A DNA stretch of 64,000 bases from Pseudonocardia oceani (GTDB taxonomy: Bacteria > Actinomycetota > Actinomycetes > Mycobacteriales > Pseudonocardiaceae): NCBI RefSeq assembly GCF_019263585.2, contig NZ_JADQDF010000001.1, positions 5,834,501 to 5,898,500 on the forward strand. The letters are read 5' to 3'. The position numbers and the translations under genes were made by a program. Positions 43,662 to 52,419 of the stretch are shown piece after piece. The first letter of the stretch is position 1. Every line of letters starts with the position of its first letter. The notes under the pieces are model-generated. The model was not told the origin of the DNA. It saw nothing but the letters and a program-made list of their open reading frames with translations, and did not search any database.

Positions 43662-46640
43662 TCAACCGGGCAGCGGTACGTCGTCCACGAGCACGTCCGT
43701 CGCCGGAACGCCCCGCAGGGAGTGCCAGGCCCGGTTGCGCACCTCGCTCTCCGTGAACTGCTCCGCCCAGGTCTCGACGACGGCGCGCAGGACCTCGGCC
43801 GCGCCCCGGGCGCGCCTGGCCGTGCCGGAGGGGCGGTGGGTGGAGCCGACGCCCACCCGGGCTGCGGTGAAGTCCTCGATCCCCAGGGCCGGGCAGGCCG
43901 CCCGCACCTGCTCGGAGAGCGCCTCCGAGGGACCTGCGGACCGGACTGCCGACCGCAGCCGCTCGCACAGGTCGGCGAGCCAGGCCGGGTCGCCGGCTGC
44001 AGCGAGGGCGAGGGAGTGCAGCTCCTCGATCCCGGCCCAGGCCCCGGCCGCCTCCATCGACGAGCGGAAGGCGGCCGCCGGGACGACGAACCCGGTCGCG
44101 GTCCCGTCCGCGGCTCGCACGAGCCGGACCGCGTCACCGGCGATGTGCTCACCGGCGCGGTGGTCACCGGCGCGGTGCTCACCGGCGCGGTGGTCACCGG
44201 TGCGGGGACCGACGCCGGGAGCCTCGTCCCGCATCCGGCCGCTCGGCCACCGCCAGCCGCGGATGTCGGGGGCGTCCTCGCCGTACTGCTCCGCGAACCT
44301 GCGGCAGCGCAGCCGTTCGTCGAGCATGTGCTGGCGCAGCCCGGCGTGCCGGACGGAGAGTGCAGGTACGCGGTCGATCACGTCGGCCACGAGGTGGAAG
44401 CGGTCGAGGTCGTTCCGCATCAGCATGTCGAAGGGCGTCGTCGTGGTGCCCTCCTCCTTGTAGCCGCGCACGTGGATGCGTTCGTGGTTGTGGCGGCGGT
44501 AGGTCAGCCGGTGGATCAGCCACGGATAGCCGTGGAAGGCGAACACGACCGGGGTGGCCGGGGGGAACAGCTCGTCGTAGTCCCGGTCCGGCAGACCGTG
44601 CGGGTGCTGCAGTGGATCCTGCAGGCGCATCAGGTCCAGCACGTTGACCACCCGCACCCGCAGGTGCGGCAGGTGGCGCCGGAGGAGGGTGACCGCGGCG
44701 AGGGTCTCCACCGTGGGGACGTCGCCGCAGCAGGCGAGGACGACGTCGGGCTCGACGCCGGCGTCGTTGGACGCCCACTCCCACACCCCGATCCCGCGGG
44801 CGCAGTGCGCGGACGCCGCGTCCGGGTCGAGCCACTGGGGTGCCGGCGCCTTGCCGGCGACGACGACGTTCACCAGGTCGCGGCTGCGCAGGCAGGACTC
44901 CATCGTGACCGCCAGGGTGTTCGCGTCCGGCGGCAGGTAGACGCGCACGATCGCGGCCTTCTTGTTGACCACGTGGTCGATGAACCCGGGATCCTGGTGC
45001 GAGAAGCCGTTGTGGTCCTGCTGCCACACGTGGCTGGTGAGAAGGTAGTTCAGCGACGCGACGGGCCGTCGCCACGGGATCTCCCGGCTGACCTTGAGCC
45101 ACTTCGCGTGCTGGTTGAGCATCGAGTCGACGATGTGCACGAACGCCTCGTAGCAGGTGAACACCCCGTGCCGGCCGGTCAGCAGGTAGCCCTCCAGCCA
45201 GCCCTGGCACAGGTGCTCGGAGAGCACCTCGAGCACCCGCCCGTTCGGGGCGAGATGGTCGTCACCGGGCCGGATCTCGCCGGCGAACTGCCGGTCGGTC
45301 ACGGTGAACACGTCCTGCAGCCGGTTGGAGGCCACCTCGTCCGGCCCGATCAGCCGGAAGTTCTCGGGATTGCGGACGATCACCTCGCGCAGCCAGGAAC
45401 CGAGCCGTCCCGTCGCGCTCGCGTCCACCGCCCCCGGCGGGGACACCGGGAGCAGGTGGTCGGCGACGTCGGGCAGGCGCAGCGTGCGCAACCGCTCCCC
45501 GCCGTTGGCGCGGGAGGACGCGCTCATCCGCAGCCCGGTGGGCGGGAGGGTGGCGTCGAGCTCGGGCCGGGGCCGCCCGTCCTCGTCGAAGAGGTCCTCG
45601 GGCCGGTAGGACCGCAGCCACCCCTCCAGCTGGGCGAGGTGCGCGGGGTTCTCGCGCACTGCGGCCAGCGGCACCTGGTGGGCCCGCCACGTGCCCTCGA
45701 CCGGGACGCCGTCGACCTCGTGCGGGCCCGTCCAGCCCTTGGGACTCCGCAGGACCAGCACGGGCCAACGCGGCCGCTCGGTCAGCGTGCCGAGTGCGGC
45801 CCGGGCGCGCAGGTCCGCGATCCGGTCGCACACGAGGTCCATCGCCTGCGCCATCCGGTGGTGCGCGACGAGCGGGTCGGCCTGCGCCGCGTCGTCGGTG
45901 ACGTCGACGACGACCGGCTCGTGCCCGTAGCCGGTCAGCAGCGCGCGGAGCTCGGCGTCGGGGATCCGGGACAGCACGGTCGGGTTGGCGATCTTGTAGC
46001 CGTTCAGGTGCAGGATCGGCAGCACGGTGCCGTCGGTGACCGGGTCGAGGAACTTGTTGCCGTGCCAGGACGCGGCCAGCGGCCCGGTCTCGGCCTCGCC
46101 GTCCCCGATCACGCACGCCACGACCAGCTCCGGGTCGTCCAGGGCGGCGCCGTAGGCGTGCGCGAGGGAGTACCCGAGCTCGCCGCCCTCGTGGATGGAC
46201 CCCGGCGTCTCGGGGGCGGCGTGGCTCGGTACGCCCCCGGGTGCGGAGAACTGGGCGAACAGCCTGCGCATGCCCTCGGCGTCGCGGGAGACCGCCGGGA
46301 ACCGCTCCGAGTAGGTGCCCTCCAGCCACGCGGTCGCCACCACGGCCGGGCCGCCGTGACCGGGACCGGTCACGAACAGCGCCTCGAGCCCGCGCCGGGC
46401 GATCACCCGGTTCAGGTGGGCCCAGACGAACGTCAGGCCCGGGGTGGTGCCCCAGTGCCCGAGCAGCCGGGGCTTGATGTGCGCGGGCTCGAGCGCCGTG
46501 GTGAGCAGCGGGTCGTCGCGCAGGTAGATCTGCCCGACCGCGAGGTAGTTGGCCGCGTTCCACCAGCGGTGCACCGCGGCCAGCTCCGCGTCGTCGATCC
46601 GGACGTCCTGCGCATCGCGCGCACCTGCCGTGAGCGTCAT
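43662..46640 (-). CDS. xfp: phosphoketolase with a PEP-synthase-like C-terminal extension
   Basis: A 992-residue thiamine-diphosphate enzyme; ordinary family members have about 790-830. Residues 1-800 carry the full set of motifs: GPGHGGPA, TPGSIHEGGELGYSLAHAYG, IGDGEAETGPLA, HNGFSHQDPGFIDHV and YKEEGTTTTPFDMLMRND. It cleaves xylulose-5-P or fructose-6-P to acetyl-P. After a 15-bp-repeat linker (about 835-850), about 150 residues (TGFVVPAAAFRSSMEAAGAW, LCERLRSAVRSAGPSEAL) resemble the N-domain of the PEP synthase at 21140, with its VAVRSSA-type motif lost. ATG at 46640; box 37 bp upstream. Confidence 0.9.
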   Translation of the reverse strand: MTLTAGARDAQDVRIDDAELAAVHRWWNAANYLAVGQIYLRDDPLLTTALEPAHIKPRLLGHWGTTPGLTFVWAHLNRVIARRGLEALFVTGPGHGGPAVVATAWLEGTYSERFPAVSRDAEGMRRLFAQFSAPGGVPSHAAPETPGSIHEGGELGYSLAHAYGAALDDPELVVACVIGDGEAETGPLAASWHGNKFLDPVTDGTVLPILHLNGYKIANPTVLSRIPDAELRALLTGYGHEPVVVDVTDDAAQADPLVAHHRMAQAMDLVCDRIADLRARAALGTLTERPRWPVLVLRSPKGWTGPHEVDGVPVEGTWRAHQVPLAAVRENPAHLAQLEGWLRSYRPEDLFDEDGRPRPELDATLPPTGLRMSASSRANGGERLRTLRLPDVADHLLPVSPPGAVDASATGRLGSWLREVIVRNPENFRLIGPDEVASNRLQDVFTVTDRQFAGEIRPGDDHLAPNGRVLEVLSEHLCQGWLEGYLLTGRHGVFTCYEAFVHIVDSMLNQHAKWLKVSREIPWRRPVASLNYLLTSHVWQQDHNGFSHQDPGFIDHVVNKKAAIVRVYLPPDANTLAVTMESCLRSRDLVNVVVAGKAPAPQWLDPDAASAHCARGIGVWEWASNDAGVEPDVVLACCGDVPTVETLAAVTLLRRHLPHLRVRVVNVLDLMRLQDPLQHPHGLPDRDYDELFPPATPVVFAFHGYPWLIHRLTYRRHNHERIHVRGYKEEGTTTTPFDMLMRNDLDRFHLVADVIDRVPALSVRHAGLRQHMLDERLRCRRFAEQYGEDAPDIRGWRWPSGRMRDEAPGVGPRTGDHRAGEHRAGDHRAGEHIAGDAVRLVRAADGTATGFVVPAAAFRSSMEAAGAWAGIEELHSLALAAAGDPAWLADLCERLRSAVRSAGPSEALSEQVRAACPALGIEDFTAARVGVGSTHRPSGTARRARGAAEVLRAVVETWAEQFTESEVRNRAWHSLRGVPATDVLVDDVPLPG
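44136..44195 (-). repeat. four 15-bp tandem units in the phosphoketolase linker
   Basis: ACCGGCGCGGTGGTC-type units alternate GGTC/GCTC over 60 bp and encode the DHRAGEHRAG linker. Confidence 0.85.
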
Positions 46641-46676
46641 GCCACCAGGGTTCCGAGCAGGGCGGGCCGGGCAGGA

Positions 46677-46690
46677 GGGCCGAACGTCCC
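46677..46690. promoter_or_regulatory. DosR-like box upstream of phosphoketolase
   Basis: GGGCCGAACGTCCC matches the consensus, 37 bp before the ATG. This close spacing suggests an overlap with the core promoter. Confidence 0.65.
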
Positions 46691-46951
46691 GGTTCCGGCG
46701 GCCGTCGGTCAGTGGGATCGGCCGCTGCGGTCAGCTCCTGTGCCGTCGATGGGTCCGGACCCGTGCGCGCAGGCTCCAGAGGGGCTCGATCATGGCGAGC
46801 TCCTCGGGGAAGGCCGTCCTGTCCGCGGGTGCCGCGCAGGGCCGCACCCGACGTGCATCGTCTGGTCCGACCGACCGGCGGTGCCCGTCCACGTCGTGCG
46901 AGACGCGCAGGACGGCCGCCGGCGATGTACCCGTCAGCGCGCGGCCGGTGC

Positions 46952-47230
46952 CTACGTCGCGACTGCGGCCTGACCGCCCTGCTCACGGGTGTTCTCGCCG
47001 ACGTCCGCGGCAGTGGCGGCGAGCAGGTGCTGGGCCAGGTCGGCCAGCGCGCGGGCCACGGCCAGCTCGTCACCGATCTCGGGGACGTCCCGGTCGGCCG
47101 GGCTGAGCCGGGCGTGTCCCGTGCCGACCCACCGGTCGCCGTCGCGGGTGTGCAGCCGCGCGGTCGCGCGGGTGTGCCCGTCGTGCTCGTCGATGACGAT
47201 GCCGACGTTCCAGTGCTTGGCCTCGATCAT
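46952..47230 (-). CDS. DUF1876 protein (Rv1738-like)
   Basis: A 92-residue protein with the DUF1876 signature KHWNVGIVIDEHDGHTRATA, WVGTGHARLSPADRDVPEIG and ELAVARALADLAQHLL. The DosR-regulated Rv1738 has this fold, which resembles ribosome hibernation factors. ATG overlaps the stop of the CBS-BON gene upstream, so both are made together from boxes 48023-48065. Confidence 0.88.
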   Translation of the reverse strand: MIEAKHWNVGIVIDEHDGHTRATARLHTRDGDRWVGTGHARLSPADRDVPEIGDELAVARALADLAQHLLAATAADVGENTREQGGQAAVAT

Positions 47231-47964
47231 GTCGTGATCCCCGTCCGGTCCGTCGTGGGCGTGGGTGCGGGTCGGGTGCCGTGGGGCGGGCGGCCCGGGT
47301 GGCCACCGATGCCGCCGTCGTCGGTGCGGTAGGAGAGCGCGGAGACGACGTCGACGATTCCGTCGAGGCGGTGGACGAGCCGCTCGGCGATCTCGGCCGT
47401 GCTGCGCTGGTCCACGGTCCCGGAGAGCGTGACGATGCCGTCGGTCACCGAGACGTCGACCTGGCTGGCGTCGATCCAGAGCACGTGCAGGAACACGTCG
47501 TCCAGCACGTCCTGGCGGATCTCGTCGTCGCTGCGCACGAACCTGCGGACCAGGTCGCCCCGGCTGACCATCCCGACGAGCGCGCCGTGCTCGTCGATCA
47601 CCGGCAGGTGCTTCACCTCGTGCTCGATCATCCGACCGGCCGCCTCGGCCAGCGTCGCCCGCGGGGAGACGGTGACCGGATCCTCGGTCATGACGTGGCC
47701 GACGGTGCCCCCGGCGCTGCGGCGGATCTCCTGCCTGGTGCGGCGCCGCTGCCACCAGTGCGCACGCCGGGGGATCGGCTCGGCCTGCTTGGACAGCAGG
47801 TCGCGCTCGGAGACGATGCCGACGACGCGGTCGTCGGGGTCGAGCACGGGCAGGGCGCTGATGCCGTGCTCGGCGAGGACCCTGGCGAGTTCCTTGAGCG
47901 GCATGGCGGGCCTGGCGGTCAGCGGGCGGCACGTCATGACGTCCGCCACGGTCGAGTTCCTCAT
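47227..47964 (-). CDS. CBS-pair plus BON-domain protein
   Basis: A 245-residue protein. Residues 5-145 hold two CBS motifs (TVADVMTCRPLTARPAMPLK, LPVLDPDDRVVGIVSERDLL; HVMTEDPVTVSPRATLAEAA, LPVIDEHGALVGMVSRGDLV). Residues about 150-215 form a BON domain (VDVSVTDGIVTLSGTVDQRS). CBS pairs sense adenine nucleotides and BON domains contact membranes. It matches the gene at 59083-59772. ATG at 47964. Confidence 0.88.
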   Translation of the reverse strand: MRNSTVADVMTCRPLTARPAMPLKELARVLAEHGISALPVLDPDDRVVGIVSERDLLSKQAEPIPRRAHWWQRRRTRQEIRRSAGGTVGHVMTEDPVTVSPRATLAEAAGRMIEHEVKHLPVIDEHGALVGMVSRGDLVRRFVRSDDEIRQDVLDDVFLHVLWIDASQVDVSVTDGIVTLSGTVDQRSTAEIAERLVHRLDGIVDVVSALSYRTDDGGIGGHPGRPPHGTRPAPTPTTDRTGITT

Positions 47965-48022
47965 CGTCCCATCGTGGATCGGTGCAGCGGACCGGGACAG
48001 GGGCGTCGGTCCGGTCCCGACC

Positions 48023-48036
48023 GGGCCGGTGGTCCC
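48023..48036. promoter_or_regulatory. DosR-like box upstream of CBS-BON
   Basis: GGGCCGGTGGTCCC matches the consensus, 59 bp before the ATG. Confidence 0.6.
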
Positions 48037-48051
48037 GCGGCACCCGGAGAG

Positions 48052-48065
48052 GGGACCTCCGGCCC
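48052..48065. promoter_or_regulatory. second DosR-like box upstream of CBS-BON
   Basis: GGGACCTCCGGCCC matches the consensus; its centre is 29 bp from that of the first box, close to three helical turns. DosR promoters often have paired boxes. Confidence 0.6.
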
Positions 48066-48198
48066 GTTCCCTCCGTCCGATGGCCCCTGACCACGGCGCA
48101 ACCGATCGGTGATGCTGGGAGCAGCCGGGAGGGAACCGGTGCACGAGGAAGCGGAGCCCCGCCGTGACGGACGGCGTGGGAGCCCCACCTCGTGACGG

Positions 48199-48245
48199 GG
48201 GCCGCGAGCGTGCTGGGGAGCAGCGCTCGCGGCCCTTCCGTCGCC
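48199..48245. terminator. long hairpin, likely terminator
   Basis: 12-bp stem GGGCCGCGAGCG / CGCTCGCGGCCC with a 23-nt loop, just downstream of the small lipoprotein gene that ends at 48269. Confidence 0.5.
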
Positions 48246-48268
48246 GGCGACCTCCGCCCATGGGCTAC

Positions 48269-48619
48269 TCACCCGTCCATGGGGCGCTCAGCGCTCGACC
48301 GCCCGCGACGGCCGGCGGCGGACACCTGGTTCGCCGGACCGCTGAACGCGACCATGACCCCCACGACGTAGCCGAAGTCGTACCAGTTCCCGTTGTTGGG
48401 CACCGCGTAGATGTTCACCTCGTCGGTGAACAGGGAGACGACGAACGTGACCGGCGTGATGAGCCCGTGCCACAGGCCCAGCCAGAAGCCGGGCAGCTCG
48501 GCGGTCGGAACGGCGGCGGCCGGGTACGGGCCCGCCGCGCACGCCGCCAGGGAGAGCGCAGCGGCGATGCCCAGCGCGACGAGCACGGGCAGCCGGCGGG
48601 ACGTGCGTGGGGTCTTCAC
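48269..48619 (-). CDS. small lipoprotein-like membrane protein
   Basis: A 116-residue product with a signal peptide ending in the lipobox LAAC (about 27), then WLGLWHGLITPVTFVVSLFT as a membrane helix and NNGNWYDFGYVVGVMVAFSG as a second. The DEVNIYAVPNNG-WYDFGY motif is recurrent in small bacterial membrane proteins but has no known function. GTG at 48619 with GAGGAG upstream. Confidence 0.75.
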   Translation of the reverse strand: MKTPRTSRRLPVLVALGIAAALSLAACAAGPYPAAAVPTAELPGFWLGLWHGLITPVTFVVSLFTDEVNIYAVPNNGNWYDFGYVVGVMVAFSGPANQVSAAGRRGRSSAERPMDG

Positions 48620-48664
48620 GGTGAGCCGTTCCTCCTCGTCGGGTCGAACCGGAGCCGCGGCGGA

Positions 48665-49285
48665 TCAGGGTCGCAGCTCCGGCTGCCCCTGCCGGTCGAC
48701 GGGGCGTCCGGCGGCGGGGGCCGGCGCGGGCCTGCCGTGCAGCGGCTTGTCGGTCACCGAGACACCGCCGAACACGGCCGTGGCGTCGACGGTGAGCACG
48801 GGCGCGCCGAACAGGGCGAGGGCGTCGACCCGCGCGTGCTGGTCGATGTGCGCCCCACGCAGGTCGAGCGTGGCGCCGCCGAACACCGCGGAGACCTCCG
48901 CGTGGTCGAAGTGCTCGGAGGTGCTCCGGACCGTCGACCCACCGAGGATCGCCGGCGCGGCGCTCTCGTCCGACGGCGCCCGCCTGCGCGCCAGCCCCGA
49001 GAGCACCAGCAGCCCGACGACGATCAGCAGCGCCGGCCACACCACCTCCTGCACCGCCCAGTCCTGTGCGCCGGCGAGCAGCGCGACCCCGATGGCGGTG
49101 ACCACGACCGGGCCGGTCGCCAGGGCCCGCTGGGCGAGCGCAGCGGCCAGTCCGAGTCCGATCACCGCGAGCGGCCACCACTGCGCGGTCACCGCGGCCG
49201 CGTCGAGCACACCGGTCGCCCCGAGCAACCCGACGCCACCCAGCCCGACCAGCACGAGCCCCATCCACATCCGTACCGGTTGCAC
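48665..49285 (-). CDS. LiaF-like envelope stress membrane protein
   Basis: A 206-residue protein. Four hydrophobic helices (about 6-25, 33-50, 55-72 and 76-98) precede a C-terminal LiaF-like beta domain with stacked repeats (AILGGSTVRSTSEHFDHAEV, SAVFGGATLDLRGA, LALFGAPVLTVDATAVFGG). Such domains modulate envelope-stress signalling. GTG at 49285 has GGAGGAG upstream. Similar in kind to the gene at 51728. Confidence 0.75.
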   Translation of the reverse strand: MQPVRMWMGLVLVGLGGVGLLGATGVLDAAAVTAQWWPLAVIGLGLAAALAQRALATGPVVVTAIGVALLAGAQDWAVQEVVWPALLIVVGLLVLSGLARRRAPSDESAAPAILGGSTVRSTSEHFDHAEVSAVFGGATLDLRGAHIDQHARVDALALFGAPVLTVDATAVFGGVSVTDKPLHGRPAPAPAAGRPVDRQGQPELRP

Positions 49286-49420
49286 GACTCCTCCTCCGCA
49301 GGTGCGGCGTCGCGGCCGCGCCCCTCCGCCGGGGGTCGGGGTCCTCGCTCGCCCCCCTCCCGGAGCCGGCCCGTACGGGGCGGCTCCGGTCATGGTCGTC
49401 GCGCCCGGAGGATCGGGCGA

Positions 49421-49434
49421 GAGCCGAACGGCCC
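49421..49434. promoter_or_regulatory. DosR-like box
   Basis: GAGCCGAACGGCCC, one mismatch, 136 bp upstream of the LiaF-like gene. Confidence 0.35.
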
Positions 49435-49699
49435 GCGCCGCGCGGCCGACCGGATCACCACACGCTCCGGTCGGGCCGGCTGTCCTGCTGCAACGTCCCC
49501 ACCGGCCGTGAGCCCCTCGACTGCCGCACCCGTCCGCGGCAGGGCGTTGGTCCCACCGGTTCGTGACCTTCGCACCGGGTCCCCGGCGCCGGGTGCCGTG
49601 GATCCTCGTCGGTGAGACGGTTCCGCCCGAACCCGGAGGTGCCCGTGGCCGACAAAGATCGGATGCTGCCCGGGATGCACCGCGACGACCTGTTCGCGG

Positions 49700-49909
49700 A
49701 TCCGGTGGCGGTGGCGCGCTGCGCTCGGCGTGGTCTGGGGCCTGTGGCATACGCCCGTCCTGCTGGTTCACGAGTACCCGCTGCACGCCCCGGCGGTGCG
49801 GGTGCTGCTGCTGATGGTCGGGACGTGCGCTGGGTCGGGCGACCTCCTGGGCTGGCCGAGGCTGCGGTCGGGCAGCGTGTGGCCGGCCACCGCTGCCTGG
49901 GTGGACTAG
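49700..49909 (+). pseudogene. fragment of a CPBP-family intramembrane protease
   Basis: In one frame the stretch reads ALGVVWGLWHTPVLLVHEYP and ends RLRSGSVWPATAAWVD-stop. This is the WGLWH-P motif and the LR-GS-WPA-helix of CPBP (Abi) proteases. The first catalytic helix with the EE-R motif is missing, and no start precedes it. Confidence 0.55.
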
Positions 49910-50126
49910 ATGTGTCGCGTCATGACCGCCGCCCTGGTCGTCGTCGCCGTGGTGCCCCGCAGCCCCCGGGAGCCGTCATGACCTCGAATGTCGCCTCGGA
50001 CGGGACGGGCGTCGCGGCGCCGGCGGTAACGCTCCCGATCCGCCCGGCCGCGCCGGACGGGCGGCCGCGACCGCAACATGGACGTGGGACCCGTCCGGAC
50101 GGCGGCAGTACCCGGGGGAGGACGCC

Positions 50127-50813
50127 ATGAGCACGACGACTCGGGATCCGTGGGGGGCTGCGAGCGGGTTCGCGGCGCTGGCCGTGGGCGCGGCCGCGAT
50201 GGTCTTCGAGGAAGGGGGCCCGCCGCCCGGCACGTCGGACGCTCAGGTGGCGGCGTTCTTCGGTGCGCACGCTGCCGCGCTCCTGGCGCAGAGCCTGCTG
50301 TTCCTCGTCGGTGCCGCGTTCCTGCTGTGGTTCCTCGGCGCCCTGCGGGCCCGCCTGGCCGTGGTGGAGGGCGGACCCGGACGGTACGCGGAGATCGTGT
50401 TCGGGGCCGGTACCGCCTACGTCGCGCTGACCGTGGTCGCCCAGGCAGGGCAGGTGGCGCTGGCCCGGGTGGCCGCGTCGGCAGCGGCCCCGCAGCTCGT
50501 TGCGGCGGTGGCGGACCTGGTCGGTGCGCTGTTCGTCGTCGTCGCGGTGCCAGCCGCGGTGACGCTGGGTGCGTTCGCAGTGCTGGCGCTGCGCTCCACC
50601 GGGCTACCGTCGTGGCTGGGCGTGCTCGCCGGCGCCGCCGCGATCGCCCAGGTCGGTCTGCTGGCCGGCGTCGTCGTCACCGACGGCGTGTTCGCACCGA
50701 CAGGGGCGTACTCCCTCGTCCCCTACCCGTTGTACGTGCTGTGGCTGGCCGCGACCGCCGGACTCCTGGCCGCCGTCCGGCCTCGTGCGGCCGCTGCAGT
50801 GGATGATGAGTAG
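50127..50813 (+). CDS. multi-helix membrane protein of unknown function
   Basis: A 228-residue protein with six hydrophobic segments (for example AALLAQSLLFLVGAAFLLWF, LVGALFVVVAVPAAVTLGAF, LGVLAGAAAIAQVGLLAGVV and VPYPLYVLWLAATAGLLAAV). The layout resembles DUF4386-like proteins, without a decisive motif. ATG at 50127 follows GGGGAGGA. It converges on the broken dienelactone hydrolase. Confidence 0.65.
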   Translation: MSTTTRDPWGAASGFAALAVGAAAMVFEEGGPPPGTSDAQVAAFFGAHAAALLAQSLLFLVGAAFLLWFLGALRARLAVVEGGPGRYAEIVFGAGTAYVALTVVAQAGQVALARVAASAAAPQLVAAVADLVGALFVVVAVPAAVTLGAFAVLALRSTGLPSWLGVLAGAAAIAQVGLLAGVVVTDGVFAPTGAYSLVPYPLYVLWLAATAGLLAAVRPRAAAAVDDE

Positions 50814-50859
50814 CGGGCTGGTGCAGCAGGCCGACGACGCCGGGATGCTGCTGGTCGGG

Positions 50860-51515
50860 CACCGCCGGCGCGACGGCCCGGCGAGCTCGGGACGGTTCGC
50901 GCAGGTACCGGGCGAAGAACGTCGCGATCCGGCGGCGGGCTTTCGCGGGCCGACAGCAGCCGTAGCCCGATGGTCAGGTCCGCGGGGTCGTGGTCGTTGA
51001 GGAACCCGTGCCCGGCCTCGGGGTAGACGGTGACCTCGTGCTCGACACCCAGGCGGGTCAGCGCCGCGTCCAGGCGCGGGGCGGCGCGGGCGCCCATCGG
51101 GGAGCGGTCGCGCCCGCCGTAGCTGGCGACCACCGGGCAGCTGCCGCGCAGCGCGCTGGCGGCGTCGGCCGGGCAGACCCCGTAGTTCGTGCTGGCCGCG
51201 GCGAACCCGTGCTCCGGTGCCAGCGCCAGAGCGGACCCGCCACCCATGCAGTAGCCGATCACGCCGATCCGGCCGGTGCAGTCCGGCCGAGCGGCGAGCG
51301 CGGCGCGCACCGCGTCGACGTCGTCGAAGGTCGGCCCGCGGCCGGCCCCGAGGTCGCGGATCATCGTCCGCAGGCAGGACCAGCGCGTCCCGCGGTGGAA
51401 CAGGTCCGGCGCAACGGCGAGGTAGCGTCGTGCGGGACCACCACGCCCGGCCACGGCCCGGTTCCCGCGGGTACGGACAGGTGGCACGGGATCCGCCCGT
51501 CCGCCACCGGGACCA
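50860..51515 (-). pseudogene. broken dienelactone hydrolase
   Basis: Three frames are needed. The N-terminus (about 51515-51445) reads DGRIPCHLSVPAGTGPWPGV then VVPHDA. After a shift and loss of roughly 20 codons comes the main part YLAVAPDLFHRGTRW, GVIGYCMGGGSALAL (nucleophile Cys), ASYGGRDRSPMG and YPEAGHGFLNDHDPADLT. A second shift near 50945 is needed to read PAKARRRIATFFARYLREP. The catalytic Cys, Asp and His remain but the protein cannot be made whole. Confidence 0.7.
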
Positions 51516-51540
51516 CTCGGGGTCGCGGCACCGGAGACGG

Positions 51541-51741
51541 TCACCGGACGGGCCTCGACCGGTGTGCGCCGACGGCGCCCGCGAGCAGGGTCACGACACC
51601 GATCATGATCACGATCGCCGGCAGCACCATCGACCAGCGCAGGACCAGCAGGTCGAGCTCCTGCAGCAGCAGGGCGATCCCGGCGAGGAGGAACCCGACC
51701 GCGGCGCCCAGGACGGGTGCCGGGTGCTCAGGCGCGCTCAC
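51541..51741 (-). CDS. 66-residue two-helix membrane protein
   Basis: Two helices (VLGAAVGFLLAGIALLLQEL and VLPAIVIMIGVVTLLAGAVG) with a basic end. It overlaps the end of the LiaF-like gene by 14 bp and is the third gene of a PspC-LiaF-small protein operon. No family name. Confidence 0.65.
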   Translation of the reverse strand: MSAPEHPAPVLGAAVGFLLAGIALLLQELDLLVLRWSMVLPAIVIMIGVVTLLAGAVGAHRSRPVR

Positions 51742-52414
51742 GGGTCACCTCCACGTCTCCGGCGCCGACGCCGATCTCGACCGCGACGGGCGCGGACGTG
51801 GTGTCCGGTGCGGTCCAGTCGAGGTCGACGCCCTGCTCGACCGGCACCCCGTCGGCGACGATGGTGCCCATCACCACCGTGGTGTGCACCCGCACCGCGG
51901 GTTCGGCGGGCAGCCGCAGCACGACCCGGCCCGCACCGACGGCCACGTCGAGCCGGCCGGCGGGGGGCAGCCCGGCGTCGGTGAGGTCCACGGTCACCGT
52001 GCCCGCGGAGACCCGGGTCGGTGCGGCGAAGCCGGCTGTGCCGACCGTGCGGTCGCCGACCGGGCCGGCGAACCGCTCCACCCCGGTCCCCACGGCGATC
52101 GCGACGACGAGGAGCACGACCCCGATCACGACGACGTCGGCGCGACCGGAGCCCCCGGCCAGGCTCAGCAGCAGCACGAGGCCGACGAGCACCAGGCCGG
52201 CGGCCGGCAGGAGGTGCCACGGCACGGCGACTCCCTGGCCGGCGAGCAGCGATCCGGCGCCGTCCGCCACGAGCAGCAGACCGACGACGATCCGGTTCCA
52301 GTGGGGCCCCGGCCTGCGGGCGGGAGCCAGGGCCACGACCGGCGGTGGAGCGGACGGCGGTGACGCGGTCGGCGGTGACGCGGTCGGCGGGATGGAGGTC
52401 GGGGTCGTGAACAT
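51728..52414 (-). CDS. LiaF-like membrane protein
   Basis: A 228-residue protein: Pro/Ser-rich cytoplasmic start, four helices between about 40 and 115, then a beta-rich C-terminal domain (GRLDVAVGAGRVVLRLPAEP, VEIGVGAGDVEVTRE) of the LiaF-like type with GAGRVVL/GAGDVEV turns. ATG at 52414 lies 6 bp past the PspC stop, so the genes form an operon. PspC + LiaF pairs respond to envelope stress. Confidence 0.75.
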   Translation of the reverse strand: MFTTPTSIPPTASPPTASPPSAPPPVVALAPARRPGPHWNRIVVGLLLVADGAGSLLAGQGVAVPWHLLPAAGLVLVGLVLLLSLAGGSGRADVVVIGVVLLVVAIAVGTGVERFAGPVGDRTVGTAGFAAPTRVSAGTVTVDLTDAGLPPAGRLDVAVGAGRVVLRLPAEPAVRVHTTVVMGTIVADGVPVEQGVDLDWTAPDTTSAPVAVEIGVGAGDVEVTRERA

Positions 52415-52419
52415 CCCGG

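Noticed and set aside
44136..44195. possible CRISPR-like repeat array
   Set aside because: Contiguous 15-bp units without spacers inside a coding frame.
46751..46762. GGGTCCGGACCC palindrome
   Set aside because: Perfect but 12 bp with no central spacer, so not the same site class, and not placed before a start codon.
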